Origin: Chloroflexota bacterium
GTDB lineage: Bacteria; Chloroflexota; Chloroflexia; Chloroflexales; Herpetosiphonaceae
Reading direction: 5' to 3'
Assembly: GCA_020161265.1 (NCBI GenBank)
Contig: JAIUOC010000002.1
Span: forward strand, 310,001-374,000
Length of the DNA stretch: 64,000 nt
Notes under the pieces: generated by a model
Databases searched by the model: none
Told to the model about the DNA's origin: nothing
Seen by the model: only the letters and a program-made list of their open reading frames with translations
Made by a program: the position numbers and the translations under genes
In this document: positions 17,660 through 25,494 of the stretch, one piece after another
Numbering within the stretch: position 1 is the stretch's first letter
How the letters are laid out: each line of letters begins with the position of its first letter

Positions 17660-18204
17660 GCTAATTCAATATATTCATACACATCATTCAGCTTGAGTTG
17701 CGCATTAATCGCCTCAAGCTGAATTGTTTGTTCGAGCGACCAAAACTCGATCAATAACCAACGATGATCAGTTTGGCGCAGATACAACTCACAATGGCAG
17801 CGATCTTGCGCAATCACAAGATAAATTTGCAAGCTGCTGATGGTTCGATAGTGTTCAAATTTCATGCCACGATCATAATTTTCGGTACTTGGCGATAGCA
17901 CTTCAATTAAACATGTTGGATTAAGCAAGGTATCAGGGCGTTCACTGCCAAATTCCAAGGTTCCACAGGCAACTGAAATATCAGGATAGGTATACAAACC
18001 TGTTTGACTAATTTGTAAGCGGAGATCGCTAGGGAAAACTCGACAAGGGCTTTGGCGTAATTGCTGATGTAGACTAGCAATAATGTTGCTAACAATTAAA
18101 TTATGCCGAGCACTAGCCCCAGTCATTGCATAGACTTGGCCTTGATAGTATTCGTACTTGACTCCAGTTTCTTTTTCGATTGCTAGATACTCAGCGAAAT
18201 TCAT
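17656..18204 (-). CDS. Uma2-family endonuclease-like protein (DUF820)
   Basis: A 182-aa protein of the Uma2 family, a PD-(D/E)XK-like fold expanded in Chloroflexi and cyanobacteria. The hallmark pair is PDISVACG with the metal-binding Asp and LIEVLSPSTENYDRGMKFE with the Glu and downstream Lys. Whether these proteins cut DNA in vivo is unknown. It begins 3 nt after the phosphoesterase stop, so it is probably co-expressed with it. A GGATGAA-type sequence covers that junction, and the nearest ribosome-like AAGG abuts the ATG. Confidence 0.85.
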   Translation of the reverse strand: MNFAEYLAIEKETGVKYEYYQGQVYAMTGASARHNLIVSNIIASLHQQLRQSPCRVFPSDLRLQISQTGLYTYPDISVACGTLEFGSERPDTLLNPTCLIEVLSPSTENYDRGMKFEHYRTISSLQIYLVIAQDRCHCELYLRQTDHRWLLIEFWSLEQTIQLEAINAQLKLNDVYEYIELA

Positions 18205-18207
18205 CCT

Positions 18208-19014
18208 TCATAATTCCAAAAAGCGCTTGATCGCTTGCTCGGAGCTAAGTTGTGGGTCGGCTTTGAGCCATTGTTGGTGCAGCCGCAAAAATGGCACAAC
18301 ATGATGCGTACCAAGTTGGACTTCGCGCAAATAGAGGCGGCTCATGGGGTAGGCCGCTTCGTAATAGCCTGAGCTATGAAAACGCTTGACTGTGGTTTCA
18401 ATATCGTAGATCACCACTCGATGTTTGACCCGCCAACCCTGTGGCTTGCGCTCGGCAATTGCATATTTGGCCCACGGATTGCCATCAAGCGGCTGGCCTA
18501 CTGCTCCGGTGGTAACAATCATGCGCCCATCCCAAGGCCGAAATTGGGGAATATGGTTGTGCGAACGAATGATTGTTTGGGGGGTATCAACAAACATCGC
18601 GGCTAATTCGCGTTGCGGGGTAATTGCAAACACTGAATCTTGATCGTGGCGCGGCGAGGCATGCACCACCAATAGATCATCGGTATGATAGGTTGTGGCA
18701 AGATTATGTAATGCAGCCCGTTCAGCTTGGCTAAATTGATTGACCGTCCACAGCGAGGGTTTCCACAGATCGCTAGCCCATTCCGGGGGCCGAACTGGCA
18801 AATCATAATCGCGAATATAACGCTCATGATTGCCCGCCAGCAAGGTGTAGCCAGTGGCACGAGCCAAATCAAGGCATTCACGCGGATCTGGCCCGCCGTT
18901 GATCACATCGCCATTAATGACGACGTGATCAAGCGCTTGGCTTTGAAGATCGGCCAGTACAGCCTCGAAAGCAGCTAAATTGCTATGAATATCGCTGAGG
19001 ATGGCAATTCGCAT
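18208..19014 (-). CDS. YfcE-like metallophosphoesterase
   Basis: A 268-aa calcineurin-fold phosphoesterase with all metal-binding motifs: LSDIHSNLAAFEAVL, NGDVINGGPDP, GNHERYI, VVHASPRHD and RSHNHIPQ. The TTGAVGQPLDGNPWAKYA block is typical of the diadenosine-tetraphosphatase/YfcE-like group. It would hydrolyse a phosphodiester; the substrate is unknown. Its ATG overlaps the preceding phosphoribosyltransferase stop (TAATG), linking the two translationally. Confidence 0.88.
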   Translation of the reverse strand: MRIAILSDIHSNLAAFEAVLADLQSQALDHVVINGDVINGGPDPRECLDLARATGYTLLAGNHERYIRDYDLPVRPPEWASDLWKPSLWTVNQFSQAERAALHNLATTYHTDDLLVVHASPRHDQDSVFAITPQRELAAMFVDTPQTIIRSHNHIPQFRPWDGRMIVTTGAVGQPLDGNPWAKYAIAERKPQGWRVKHRVVIYDIETTVKRFHSSGYYEAAYPMSRLYLREVQLGTHHVVPFLRLHQQWLKADPQLSSEQAIKRFLEL

Positions 19015-19484
19015 TATTCTGCATCTGGATCTGTGGGTGGTTCCCACGGATACACAATCCACTGATCAGTTTCAGCGGCAAAGAAATCGGGCTTGCCTTC
19101 GACCTTCGATGAACCTGGTTTGAAGTGCAGCACCGCAACCTCATAGTTGGCTCCCGCAGTATCGAGCCGTTGTTTCACAGCAGCGATCGTGCGGCCACTA
19201 TCCCAAATATCATCAATTACCAATAACTTCTTGCCCACAATCAGCGGATCACTGGGGAATTGCAAGAAAGTAGGGATTTCACGGGTTGTGCCAATTCCAG
19301 TGTAAAATTGCACCGCTGCAACCAGAATATTGCGCCAGTTGCGACGTTGGCTAATCAAGCAGGCTGGAATCATCCCGCCACGGGTAACAACGAGCAAGGC
19401 ATCATAATCATTATGCAATTGTTCGTTAATAATTTCAACTAATGATTGAATTTCATCCCATGAAAGGACATGTTTGATGGTCAT
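19014..19484 (-). CDS. purine phosphoribosyltransferase (Gpt/Hpt-like)
   Basis: A 156-aa PRTase. The PRPP loop LLVIDDIWDSGRTI is clear, VVTRGGMIPACLIS is the early loop, and length and C-terminus (IVYPWEP) resemble xanthine-guanine phosphoribosyltransferases. It would salvage a purine base with PRPP. An in-frame ATG at 19520 also has a good site (GGAGG, inside a GGGG-aggt-CCCC hairpin), so the start is uncertain; the family-like start is 19484. Divergent from pyrE, another PRPP user, across about 120 bp. Confidence 0.82.
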   Translation of the reverse strand: MTIKHVLSWDEIQSLVEIINEQLHNDYDALLVVTRGGMIPACLISQRRNWRNILVAAVQFYTGIGTTREIPTFLQFPSDPLIVGKKLLVIDDIWDSGRTIAAVKQRLDTAGANYEVAVLHFKPGSSKVEGKPDFFAAETDQWIVYPWEPPTDPDAE

Positions 19485-19601
19485 ACGTTCTGCCTCGTTG
19501 AATCGCATTAGGCCTCTCATCGTGGGGGACCTCCCCAAACTAGGCGGTAATGAGCGCCGTCAATTAAGCTATTCGCGCTATTGTACCAGATAGGAGCTAA
19601 T

Positions 19602-20255
19602 ATGAAACATTCTTCAACCGCAATCGCCCAACTGTTGCTCGAGGCCGGAGCGGTGGTGCTTTCGCCCGATCGACCGTTTCGCTTTGCATCGGGCATTCTT
19701 TCGCCAATTTATTGCGATAATCGTTTGTTGTTGGCCCAAGTAACCGCCCGCCGCACCATCACCGAAGCTATGTGCCAGCAAATTAGCGACGAATTGTTGA
19801 ACAGCGAAGTGATTGCCGGAACCGCCACTGCTGGCGTGCCATGGGCGGCTTGGGTTGCTCATGAATTAAGTTTGCCCATGGCCTATGTTCGTTCAGGAGC
19901 CAAAAAATATGGCCGTGGTCAACAGGTTGAAGGCGGGGTGCAAGCCAATCAGCGGGTCGTCGTAATCGAAGATTTGATCAGCACGGGCGGTAGCTCGCTT
20001 GATGCCGTCGCCGGGTTGCGTCAGATTAACGCACTTGTGGCCGATTGTTGTGCGATCTTTACCTATGAGATGGAAGAATCCAAACAGCGCTTTAATGCGG
20101 CTGGCGTGCGCTTGATGACCTTGACCAATCTTTCAACCTTACTGGATGTAGCGGCCCAACAAAATTATATTCGGGCCGAACATCGCAGCTTAATCAGCGA
20201 TTGGGCCAGTGATCCGGCTGGTTGGGCCGATCGGGCTGGAATTAGCGCTGAGTAA
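19602..20255 (+). CDS. pyrE: orotate phosphoribosyltransferase
   Basis: A 217-aa PRTase converting orotate and PRPP to OMP in pyrimidine synthesis. The motif VVVIEDLISTGGSSLDAVAGLR is the orotate-type PRPP loop, RSGAKKYGRGQQVEGG matches the flexible catalytic loop, and FASGILSPIYCDNR is the N-terminal OPRT signature. The ATG at 19602 has AGGAG in place. A strong terminator follows, so it is transcribed alone. Confidence 0.95.
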   Translation: MKHSSTAIAQLLLEAGAVVLSPDRPFRFASGILSPIYCDNRLLLAQVTARRTITEAMCQQISDELLNSEVIAGTATAGVPWAAWVAHELSLPMAYVRSGAKKYGRGQQVEGGVQANQRVVVIEDLISTGGSSLDAVAGLRQINALVADCCAIFTYEMEESKQRFNAAGVRLMTLTNLSTLLDVAAQQNYIRAEHRSLISDWASDPAGWADRAGISAE

Positions 20256-20280
20256 TTATCGTCACTTACAGATAAACTTC

Positions 20281-20310
20281 AGAGCACGAAGCTTAGTTCG
20301 TGCTCTTTTT
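20281..20310 (+). terminator. intrinsic terminator of pyrE
   Basis: AGAGCACGAA (20281-20290), 6-nt loop, TTCGTGCTCT (20297-20306), then TTTT. A textbook hairpin between convergent pyrE and tetR. Confidence 0.9.
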
Positions 20311-20312
20311 AA

Positions 20313-20963
20313 TTAACTGGTTGTCCAAGGCATTAACGTCGCAATCACCCGCTCGATATGCTGTTCAAGCTCGGCCTCAGCCAGAATATTGATTTGCGCC
20401 AAGGCGTTACTGAACGAAGCCAGTGCCAAGGGTAAAATCCCCAACGAAATCACGGCGAGCAAAAACGTAGGATGGCTAAATTGTTGAAATTTACCTTCAG
20501 CCCGCAATGCCTCGAAAAATGGCTGCATCATAGCGCTGAGCGGGCGTAATTGCTGCATAAAATAATTCAGCCGTTCGCCGCCAGTAATACTTTCGTGCAC
20601 CATCAAACATGGCACTTCGCAAAAGCTGGCCGAGAGCCGAATAATTGTAGCGAGCGAGCGTTTGATCACGGCGCTTGGTTCGTGCTGCTCAGCAATTGCG
20701 CTATTGACCAATGGCAATAAAGCCGCGAGATATTCAGCCAGCGCTGCATCGACCACCGCCTGCCAAACCGCCTCTTTCGAGCCAAAATGATGCCGTAACA
20801 GGCCATGGGTTACCTCGGCATGGCTGGCAATGTCGCGCAAACTAATCCCTTCAAAGCCCTGCATTGCGAAGAGCGTGCGAGCGCTGACCAAAATCCGTTG
20901 GCGGGTTTGTTGGGCGGTGCTGTCGGGCTGGCGACCGCTGAGTTTTTCGTTAGGTTGGTTCAT
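20313..20963 (-). CDS. TetR-family transcriptional regulator
   Basis: A 216-aa regulator. The N-terminal HTH spans about residues 20-66: RQRILVSARTLFAMQGFEGISLRDIASHAEVTHGLLRHHFGSKEAVW, a standard TetR domain. The C-terminal ligand domain is variable and gives no clue to the inducer. It is divergent from a cytochrome P450, and the 110-bp gap holds two TetR-like boxes overlapping both promoters. It most likely represses itself and the P450, relieved by the P450 substrate or a related compound (inference). Confidence 0.92.
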   Translation of the reverse strand: MNQPNEKLSGRQPDSTAQQTRQRILVSARTLFAMQGFEGISLRDIASHAEVTHGLLRHHFGSKEAVWQAVVDAALAEYLAALLPLVNSAIAEQHEPSAVIKRSLATIIRLSASFCEVPCLMVHESITGGERLNYFMQQLRPLSAMMQPFFEALRAEGKFQQFSHPTFLLAVISLGILPLALASFSNALAQINILAEAELEQHIERVIATLMPWTTS

Positions 20964-20995
20964 TGTTAATTCATTTCTTGCCTAAAAAATCGCTC

Positions 20996-21025
20996 TTGAC
21001 AAATTATGCTATCCGACTGTATAGT
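20996..21025 (+). promoter_or_regulatory. promoter of the P450 gene
   Basis: TTGACA (20996-21001), 18-bp spacer, TATAGT (21020-21025). The first operator box (21009-21024) lies over the spacer and -10. A TTGACA on the minus strand at 21028-21033, followed 17 bp later by TAGCAT, may drive tetR. Confidence 0.7.
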
Positions 21026-21058
21026 CATTGTCAAATACTACACGAACGGATAGCATAA
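21004..21058. promoter_or_regulatory. two-box TetR operator
   Basis: Outer arms TTATGCTATCCG (21004-21015) and CGGATAGCATAA (21047-21058) are exact complements. Inside lie two 16-bp TetR-like half-palindromic boxes, CTATCCGACTGTATAG (21009-21024) and CTACACGAACGGATAG (21038-21053), in opposite orientation, 29 bp apart. Confidence 0.75.
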
Positions 21059-21075
21059 AAATAATTGAGGAATTG

Positions 21076-22449
21076 ATGATGACTGAAACCGCCTTGACAA
21101 GCCCAGCCTTGATTGCCCCAGGCCCACGTGGCCGCCTGTTGATTGGCAATTTGCACGATTTTATTGATGATTTTCTGGTAACGATGCAGCGTGATTTTAT
21201 TAACCATGGCGATATTGTGCGCTACCAAATTGGTTCGCGGATTGTACATGTGGTCTCAAATCCCGATTATGCCCAGCATGTGTTGGTTGAGCATCAGCGG
21301 GATTTCCCCAAGGTTGGCGGCAACGGCGGTTTACAAATTATCGCTGGCAATGGCTTGATTTCTAATCCCAGCCCTGAATCGTGGCTCATTCAGCGGCGTA
21401 TGATGCAGCCAATGTTTCACCGCAAACGCCTCGCAGCCATGGGCGAAAAAATCGATGGCGCAGGTACACGGATGATCCAGCGTTGGCAAGCGTTGCCCGA
21501 TGCAGCACCGATCGATATGGATCATGAAATGCTGCAAGTGACGCTTGATATTATTATGCAAACCATGTTTAGCGCCGATATGCTAGGCGAGGTGGGCAAA
21601 TTGGCTCCAGCAGTTACGGCAGCAGTTGATTATGCAAATTATCGCATTTTTAACCCGTTCAGCTTGCCCTTACCAATGCCAACCCGCCGCAATCGCGCCT
21701 ATATGCAAGCTCGCAAAGTATTGGATAGCATGATTTTTGGTTTGATCAAACAACGGCGGGCTGCCACTGAGCCAGTTGGCGATTTGCTGGATATGTTGCT
21801 CGAAGCCCAAGATGCCGAGACTGGCGAGCGCATGAGCGATGAGCAAATTCGCGATGAGGTGCTGACAATTTTTGCTGCTGGCCACGAAACCACTGCCAAT
21901 ACCTTGACCTTTGCCTGGTATTTGCTCAGCGAACACCCTGAAGTTCGCCAAAATCTGCAAGCTGAGCTTGATCAGGTATTGCAAGGACGAGCGCCAAGCG
22001 TCAACGATTTGCCGCAATTGCCCTACACGTTGCAAGTATTTAAAGAGGCCATGCGCTTGTATCCAGCTGCACCAATTACTGGGCCTCGGCGCGTTACCAA
22101 ACCAACCCAACTTGGTGGCTACGACTTGCCACTCAATTCGCAAGTGATCGTCAGCATCACCAATTTGCATTTACATCCGGCTTTTTGGGAAAATCCTTTG
22201 CAATTTGACCCGAGCCGTTTCGCCCCAAATGCCAATCAGCCCCGCCACCATTTGGCATTTATGCCGTTTGGCGCGGGGCCGCGTAAATGCATTGGTAATA
22301 ATTTGGCCGAGATGGAAGGCGCGTTATTACTGGCATGTGTGGCGCAGCATTACGACCCACAATTACAGCCAGGCCACCAAGTTAAGCCTGAAATGGCGAT
22401 TACCATGCGAGCCAAAGCTGGCATGCCGATGTTCTTGAAACGCCGTTAA
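21076..22449 (+). CDS. cytochrome P450
   Basis: A 457-aa soluble P450 monooxygenase. The I-helix oxygen-binding motif is AAGHETTANTL, the K-helix ExxR is in EAMRLYP, and the heme loop is FMPFGAGPRKCIGNN with Cys about residue 405 as the iron ligand. Length and the FGAGPRKCIG loop resemble CYP102-heme-domain or CYP4-like bacterial P450s acting on fatty or terpenoid substrates (inference). No ferredoxin or reductase gene is adjacent. ATG 21076 follows GAGG; the leader is short and carries the TetR operator. Confidence 0.95.
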   Translation: MMTETALTSPALIAPGPRGRLLIGNLHDFIDDFLVTMQRDFINHGDIVRYQIGSRIVHVVSNPDYAQHVLVEHQRDFPKVGGNGGLQIIAGNGLISNPSPESWLIQRRMMQPMFHRKRLAAMGEKIDGAGTRMIQRWQALPDAAPIDMDHEMLQVTLDIIMQTMFSADMLGEVGKLAPAVTAAVDYANYRIFNPFSLPLPMPTRRNRAYMQARKVLDSMIFGLIKQRRAATEPVGDLLDMLLEAQDAETGERMSDEQIRDEVLTIFAAGHETTANTLTFAWYLLSEHPEVRQNLQAELDQVLQGRAPSVNDLPQLPYTLQVFKEAMRLYPAAPITGPRRVTKPTQLGGYDLPLNSQVIVSITNLHLHPAFWENPLQFDPSRFAPNANQPRHHLAFMPFGAGPRKCIGNNLAEMEGALLLACVAQHYDPQLQPGHQVKPEMAITMRAKAGMPMFLKRR

Positions 22450-22457
22450 ATACCCAA

Positions 22458-22487
22458 GCCCCGCGATCAAATCATTGATCACGGGGC
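22458..22487. terminator. GC-rich hairpin between the convergent P450 and LRR genes
   Basis: Arms GCCCCG (22458-22463) and CGGGGC (22482-22487) continue inward as GATCA/TGATC with one mismatch. No U-run, so termination is likely but not certain. Confidence 0.5.
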
Positions 22488-22498
22488 AAATCGTAGGA

Positions 22499-23563
22499 TT
22501 AAGTTTCTTTCAACAGTTTGTAATCATTAGGGTTATCGAAGCCCGCGATCCAAGCGGCAGCCTGATGGCAACTGCGCATAGTTGGCGGCACACGCAAAAC
22601 ATAGCGGCGATCAGTTGAAGGACATTGCACCGCCAAACAAACCAAATCTTCATCGTTGGGCATGGGCATTTGCAACAAGCGCCGCACGCCGCCAGTATCA
22701 CGGTCGCGATCAAGCTCTTTGGCTTCAGCTTGAGCAAAAAACTCTTCGTAGCCTTTGCGTTCAAGCAACACCCGCCGCCGCTCAACATTAACTTCATCGA
22801 TAATTTCGCTAACGCTGATTGTTTCGGGTTGAAAGGCGATCCGCTCATCAATTGGCACGCCGTTCCAACGCAATTGGCTAACTTGGCTATCCGCAGGCAA
22901 ACCGCTAATTTCAGTATTGCCCAAATCCAGCCATGAGTGGACCACCAAGCCTGCAGGCAATTCGGTTAGGCTGCTGCAACCACGCACACTGAGCTGGGCT
23001 AATTCGCCAAGCCAATTGGGCAAATTGGGCATGTTGATACAGTTGCGAGCCACAATCCGCCCAATGCTGATGCGGCCTGTGCTTGGCCAACGCCGAAAGT
23101 TAACACAATCGGTCAAATCAAGAAAATTAACATCAATTCCTTCGGGCAGGCTTTCGAGCGCACTACAACCACGCAGCACCAACGAGCCAACTTTGAGATT
23201 GCGCGGCAAACTCTTGAGATGAATATTGTTGCTCAGATTCAGCCGATTTTGCACATGCACCAAGGGCAAATGCTCAATGCTCGTACCACGGAGATCAAGC
23301 TCAAAGCAGTGCAAACCTTCAGGAATGCTGGTCAAGCCGGTACAACCACTGAAATCCAAGCGACCTGCATGCAAATCTTTGGGCAAATAGCGCAATTTGG
23401 TGCAATTTTTGGCTTCGATGGCGGTTGCTACTAGCCCGCGTGGCAAAAATTCAATATTGTTATCTAAAACCAACGTGCCATTAATTGGGCGACCACCAAA
23501 ATCTTCGACCCCAGCGCGAATTTGGGCTAAGGCAGTGGCGACAGTCAGCATTGCATCATTCAT
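22499..23563 (-). CDS. leucine-rich-repeat-like protein with DUF6745 C-terminus
   Basis: A 354-aa protein. Residues about 25-240 are irregular leucine-rich repeats of about 20 residues built on L-x-L-x-x-C/N/T, e.g. LDFSGCTGLTSIPEGL, LVLRGCSALESLPEGI and LSVRGCSSLTELPAGL. The C-terminal ~110 residues (ERKGYEEFFAQAEAKELDRDRD, GGVRRLL, VQCPSTDRRYVLRVPPTM, AAAWIAGFDNPNDY...LKET) match the DUF6745 family as I know it. Start 23563 follows GAGGAT. No signal peptide, so it is cytoplasmic. The partner gene lies 55 bp upstream. Function unknown. Confidence 0.8.
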   Translation of the reverse strand: MNDAMLTVATALAQIRAGVEDFGGRPINGTLVLDNNIEFLPRGLVATAIEAKNCTKLRYLPKDLHAGRLDFSGCTGLTSIPEGLHCFELDLRGTSIEHLPLVHVQNRLNLSNNIHLKSLPRNLKVGSLVLRGCSALESLPEGIDVNFLDLTDCVNFRRWPSTGRISIGRIVARNCINMPNLPNWLGELAQLSVRGCSSLTELPAGLVVHSWLDLGNTEISGLPADSQVSQLRWNGVPIDERIAFQPETISVSEIIDEVNVERRRVLLERKGYEEFFAQAEAKELDRDRDTGGVRRLLQMPMPNDEDLVCLAVQCPSTDRRYVLRVPPTMRSCHQAAAWIAGFDNPNDYKLLKET

Positions 23564-23618
23564 CGAACTATCCTCAAGGGCTGGTGGTAACGGGAGAGTA
23601 TTACCACCAGCCGCAGCA

Positions 23619-23915
23619 TTAATCAACGACTCGGCGAATTTCTTGGGGTGAATATTCGCGTTGCATCCAAACCCGATACGTACCGCGTGGCAATTCGATC
23701 ATGGCATGTTCTTCATGAATAAGTTGGGCGTTATCGGCAGTTACTTCGACAAACAAAGAATCGCCGCGTTGCCAAAGTGCCACAGTGTCGGCCAGCTTAA
23801 AACGATGGCTATGGCCCGTGACTTCGCCATAGGCTAAAGTCGAGCCATTGCGCGGCGTTGCATCACTGGGAATTTGATCAATTGCTGCGATGAGGACATC
23901 ACCATGTCGCCACAT
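23619..23915 (-). CDS. small conserved protein, partner of the DUF6745 gene
   Basis: A 98-aa acidic soluble protein: WRHGDVLIAAIDQIP, GEVTGHSHRF, LIHEEHAMIELPRGTYRVWMQREYSPQEIRRV. I recognise this as a conserved small family often placed beside DUF6745 or leucine-rich proteins in diverse bacteria, but it has no established function. The GHSH and HEEH histidines, fixed in the family as I recall it, could bind a metal (inference). It is the first gene of the pair; the DUF6745 gene follows after 55 bp. Confidence 0.75.
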   Translation of the reverse strand: MWRHGDVLIAAIDQIPSDATPRNGSTLAYGEVTGHSHRFKLADTVALWQRGDSLFVEVTADNAQLIHEEHAMIELPRGTYRVWMQREYSPQEIRRVVD

Positions 23916-24107
23916 TGAAGCACCCTTTCTGCTCAGTTGAGCACTAATGCCGCTGCGAATGCTGCCGTTCCAGCGACCTTGCTTAAGCTAGTATAGGGCT
24001 TCGACGTGTCAAAGAATGTCACAGTGATTAAGCGTTGGCGCTTTCTCAATGCTAGATAGTTATTTTGTAAAATCTTTAATCTTGGTCGGCCACCATCATC
24101 CTTTTAA

Positions 24108-24764
24108 TCAGCCAAGCTGCTGCTTGATCCACTTGACCACAACCTGCAAACTATCCAAATTAATTTCATGGCCCATAGCAAATTCATGGTATTCCAGTTG
24201 CACAGGCAGGGTTTGCAGAAAATCGCGAATCGCCCGCCCATATTGAATTGGAATAACCTCATCGTATAAGCCATGGACTGCCACAATCGGCTTGTTGGTG
24301 ATGTGTTCGCGGTCGGTTTGCGGGCCAACTTCGGGCATCCAACGGCCACTCATCAAAATTGTGCCAGCAATCAATTCGGGCTTGGTCAGGGTTGCGCCTA
24401 AACTCATAATTGCACCTTGCGAAAAACCGCCCAAGTAAATTTGCTTAGGATCGCAATCGTAGGCGCTGCATGCTTCGCCCAAAAAGCGCTGCACCGTCTC
24501 CCAGCTTTGTTGGGCTTGTTGGGTATCAATATTAAAACCCTTGGCATGCCAATGAATATCGAACCACGAAAAGCCGCCAACTTGGTAGCGATGTGGTGCG
24601 CGGGCCGAAACGACGCATAAACGTGGATCAAGATATTGAGCCAAAGGCAGCAGATCATGCTCATTGGCTCCCACGCCATGCAGCATGACCAACAAGGGAG
24701 CTTTAGCCTCGGCAACGGTTTGGCGTGGTTTAACGACTTCGTGGATTAATGAAAATTGACTCAT
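24108..24764 (-). CDS. phospholipase/carboxylesterase-type alpha/beta hydrolase
   Basis: A 218-aa alpha/beta hydrolase of the acyl-protein-thioesterase/carboxylesterase group. The nucleophile is in GGFSQGAIMSL (GxSxG), the acid is the Asp of GLYDEVIPI and the base is the His of MGHEIN. HGVGANEHDLLPLA forms the oxyanion region. It would cleave short acyl esters or thioesters. Start 24764 uses a GGAG that straddles the stop of the upstream SDR, so the two are coupled. Confidence 0.88.
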   Translation of the reverse strand: MSQFSLIHEVVKPRQTVAEAKAPLLVMLHGVGANEHDLLPLAQYLDPRLCVVSARAPHRYQVGGFSWFDIHWHAKGFNIDTQQAQQSWETVQRFLGEACSAYDCDPKQIYLGGFSQGAIMSLGATLTKPELIAGTILMSGRWMPEVGPQTDREHITNKPIVAVHGLYDEVIPIQYGRAIRDFLQTLPVQLEYHEFAMGHEINLDSLQVVVKWIKQQLG

Positions 24765-24780
24765 GGATTTAGGATGCTCC

Positions 24781-25494
24781 TTAAGCCCAGCGACGACCGC
24801 CATCAACAAAGATGGTTTCGCCAGTAAAATAGGGCGATTCGACGATAAAACGCACAGCTTTGGCGATATCTTCGGGCACGCCTAGCCGTTTCAAGGGAAT
24901 TTTGTTCAATGAGTTGCTATCTTCTTGCCAGCCATCAGGCAAAAGTGCCACCCCAGGCCCAACAGCCCCAACTCGAATATTGGGAGCTAAAGCCAAAGCC
25001 AAACCACGGGTCATCATGATTAATGCAGCTTTGGTCATGCCATAGGGCACAAAACTAGGCCATGGCACTTCACCACCAACATCAGCAATATTCACAATCA
25101 CGCCATGGTCAGGCATGAGTTTGGCGGCAGCCTGAGCACAAAAAAAGGGGGCACGTTGATTGAGCGCAACCAAATCATCCCAGGTTTGCTGGCTCACGCT
25201 GCCAATCGGCGTGCGCGGAAAATCGGCAGCACTATTGACCAAAACTGCCAAGGTGCCACAACGTTCGCCAATTTCCTGAAACATTGTCTCGATTGCAGCC
25301 ACATCGCGCAGATCGGCGCTATAGGCCCATGCTTCACGCCCAAGCGCCTGAATCTCACGACAAGTTTGGTCGGCCTCAGCCTGCGCCGCATTGTAGTGAA
25401 TAATTAAATTGTAGCCAGCATGGGCTAATTCAAACGCAATTGATTTGCCCAAACGCCGAGCTCCACCCGTGACGATGGCCCAGCCATGATTCAT
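24781..25494 (-). CDS. SDR oxidoreductase, pteridine-reductase-like
   Basis: A 237-aa short-chain dehydrogenase. The cofactor loop is TGGARRLG, with an Arg typical of NADPH-using pteridine reductases. The active site has NIADVGG where most SDRs have NISS, so the catalytic Ser is replaced by Asp, followed by the normal Tyr-x3-Lys YGMTK. An Asp-Tyr-Lys centre is the hallmark of PTR1/FolM-type enzymes reducing dihydropterins. The C-terminus ETIFVDGGRRW is standard. Its start overlaps the methyltransferase stop by 4 nt; an esterase follows, so three unrelated activities share one transcript. Confidence 0.85.
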   Translation of the reverse strand: MNHGWAIVTGGARRLGKSIAFELAHAGYNLIIHYNAAQAEADQTCREIQALGREAWAYSADLRDVAAIETMFQEIGERCGTLAVLVNSAADFPRTPIGSVSQQTWDDLVALNQRAPFFCAQAAAKLMPDHGVIVNIADVGGEVPWPSFVPYGMTKAALIMMTRGLALALAPNIRVGAVGPGVALLPDGWQEDSNSLNKIPLKRLGVPEDIAKAVRFIVESPYFTGETIFVDGGRRWA

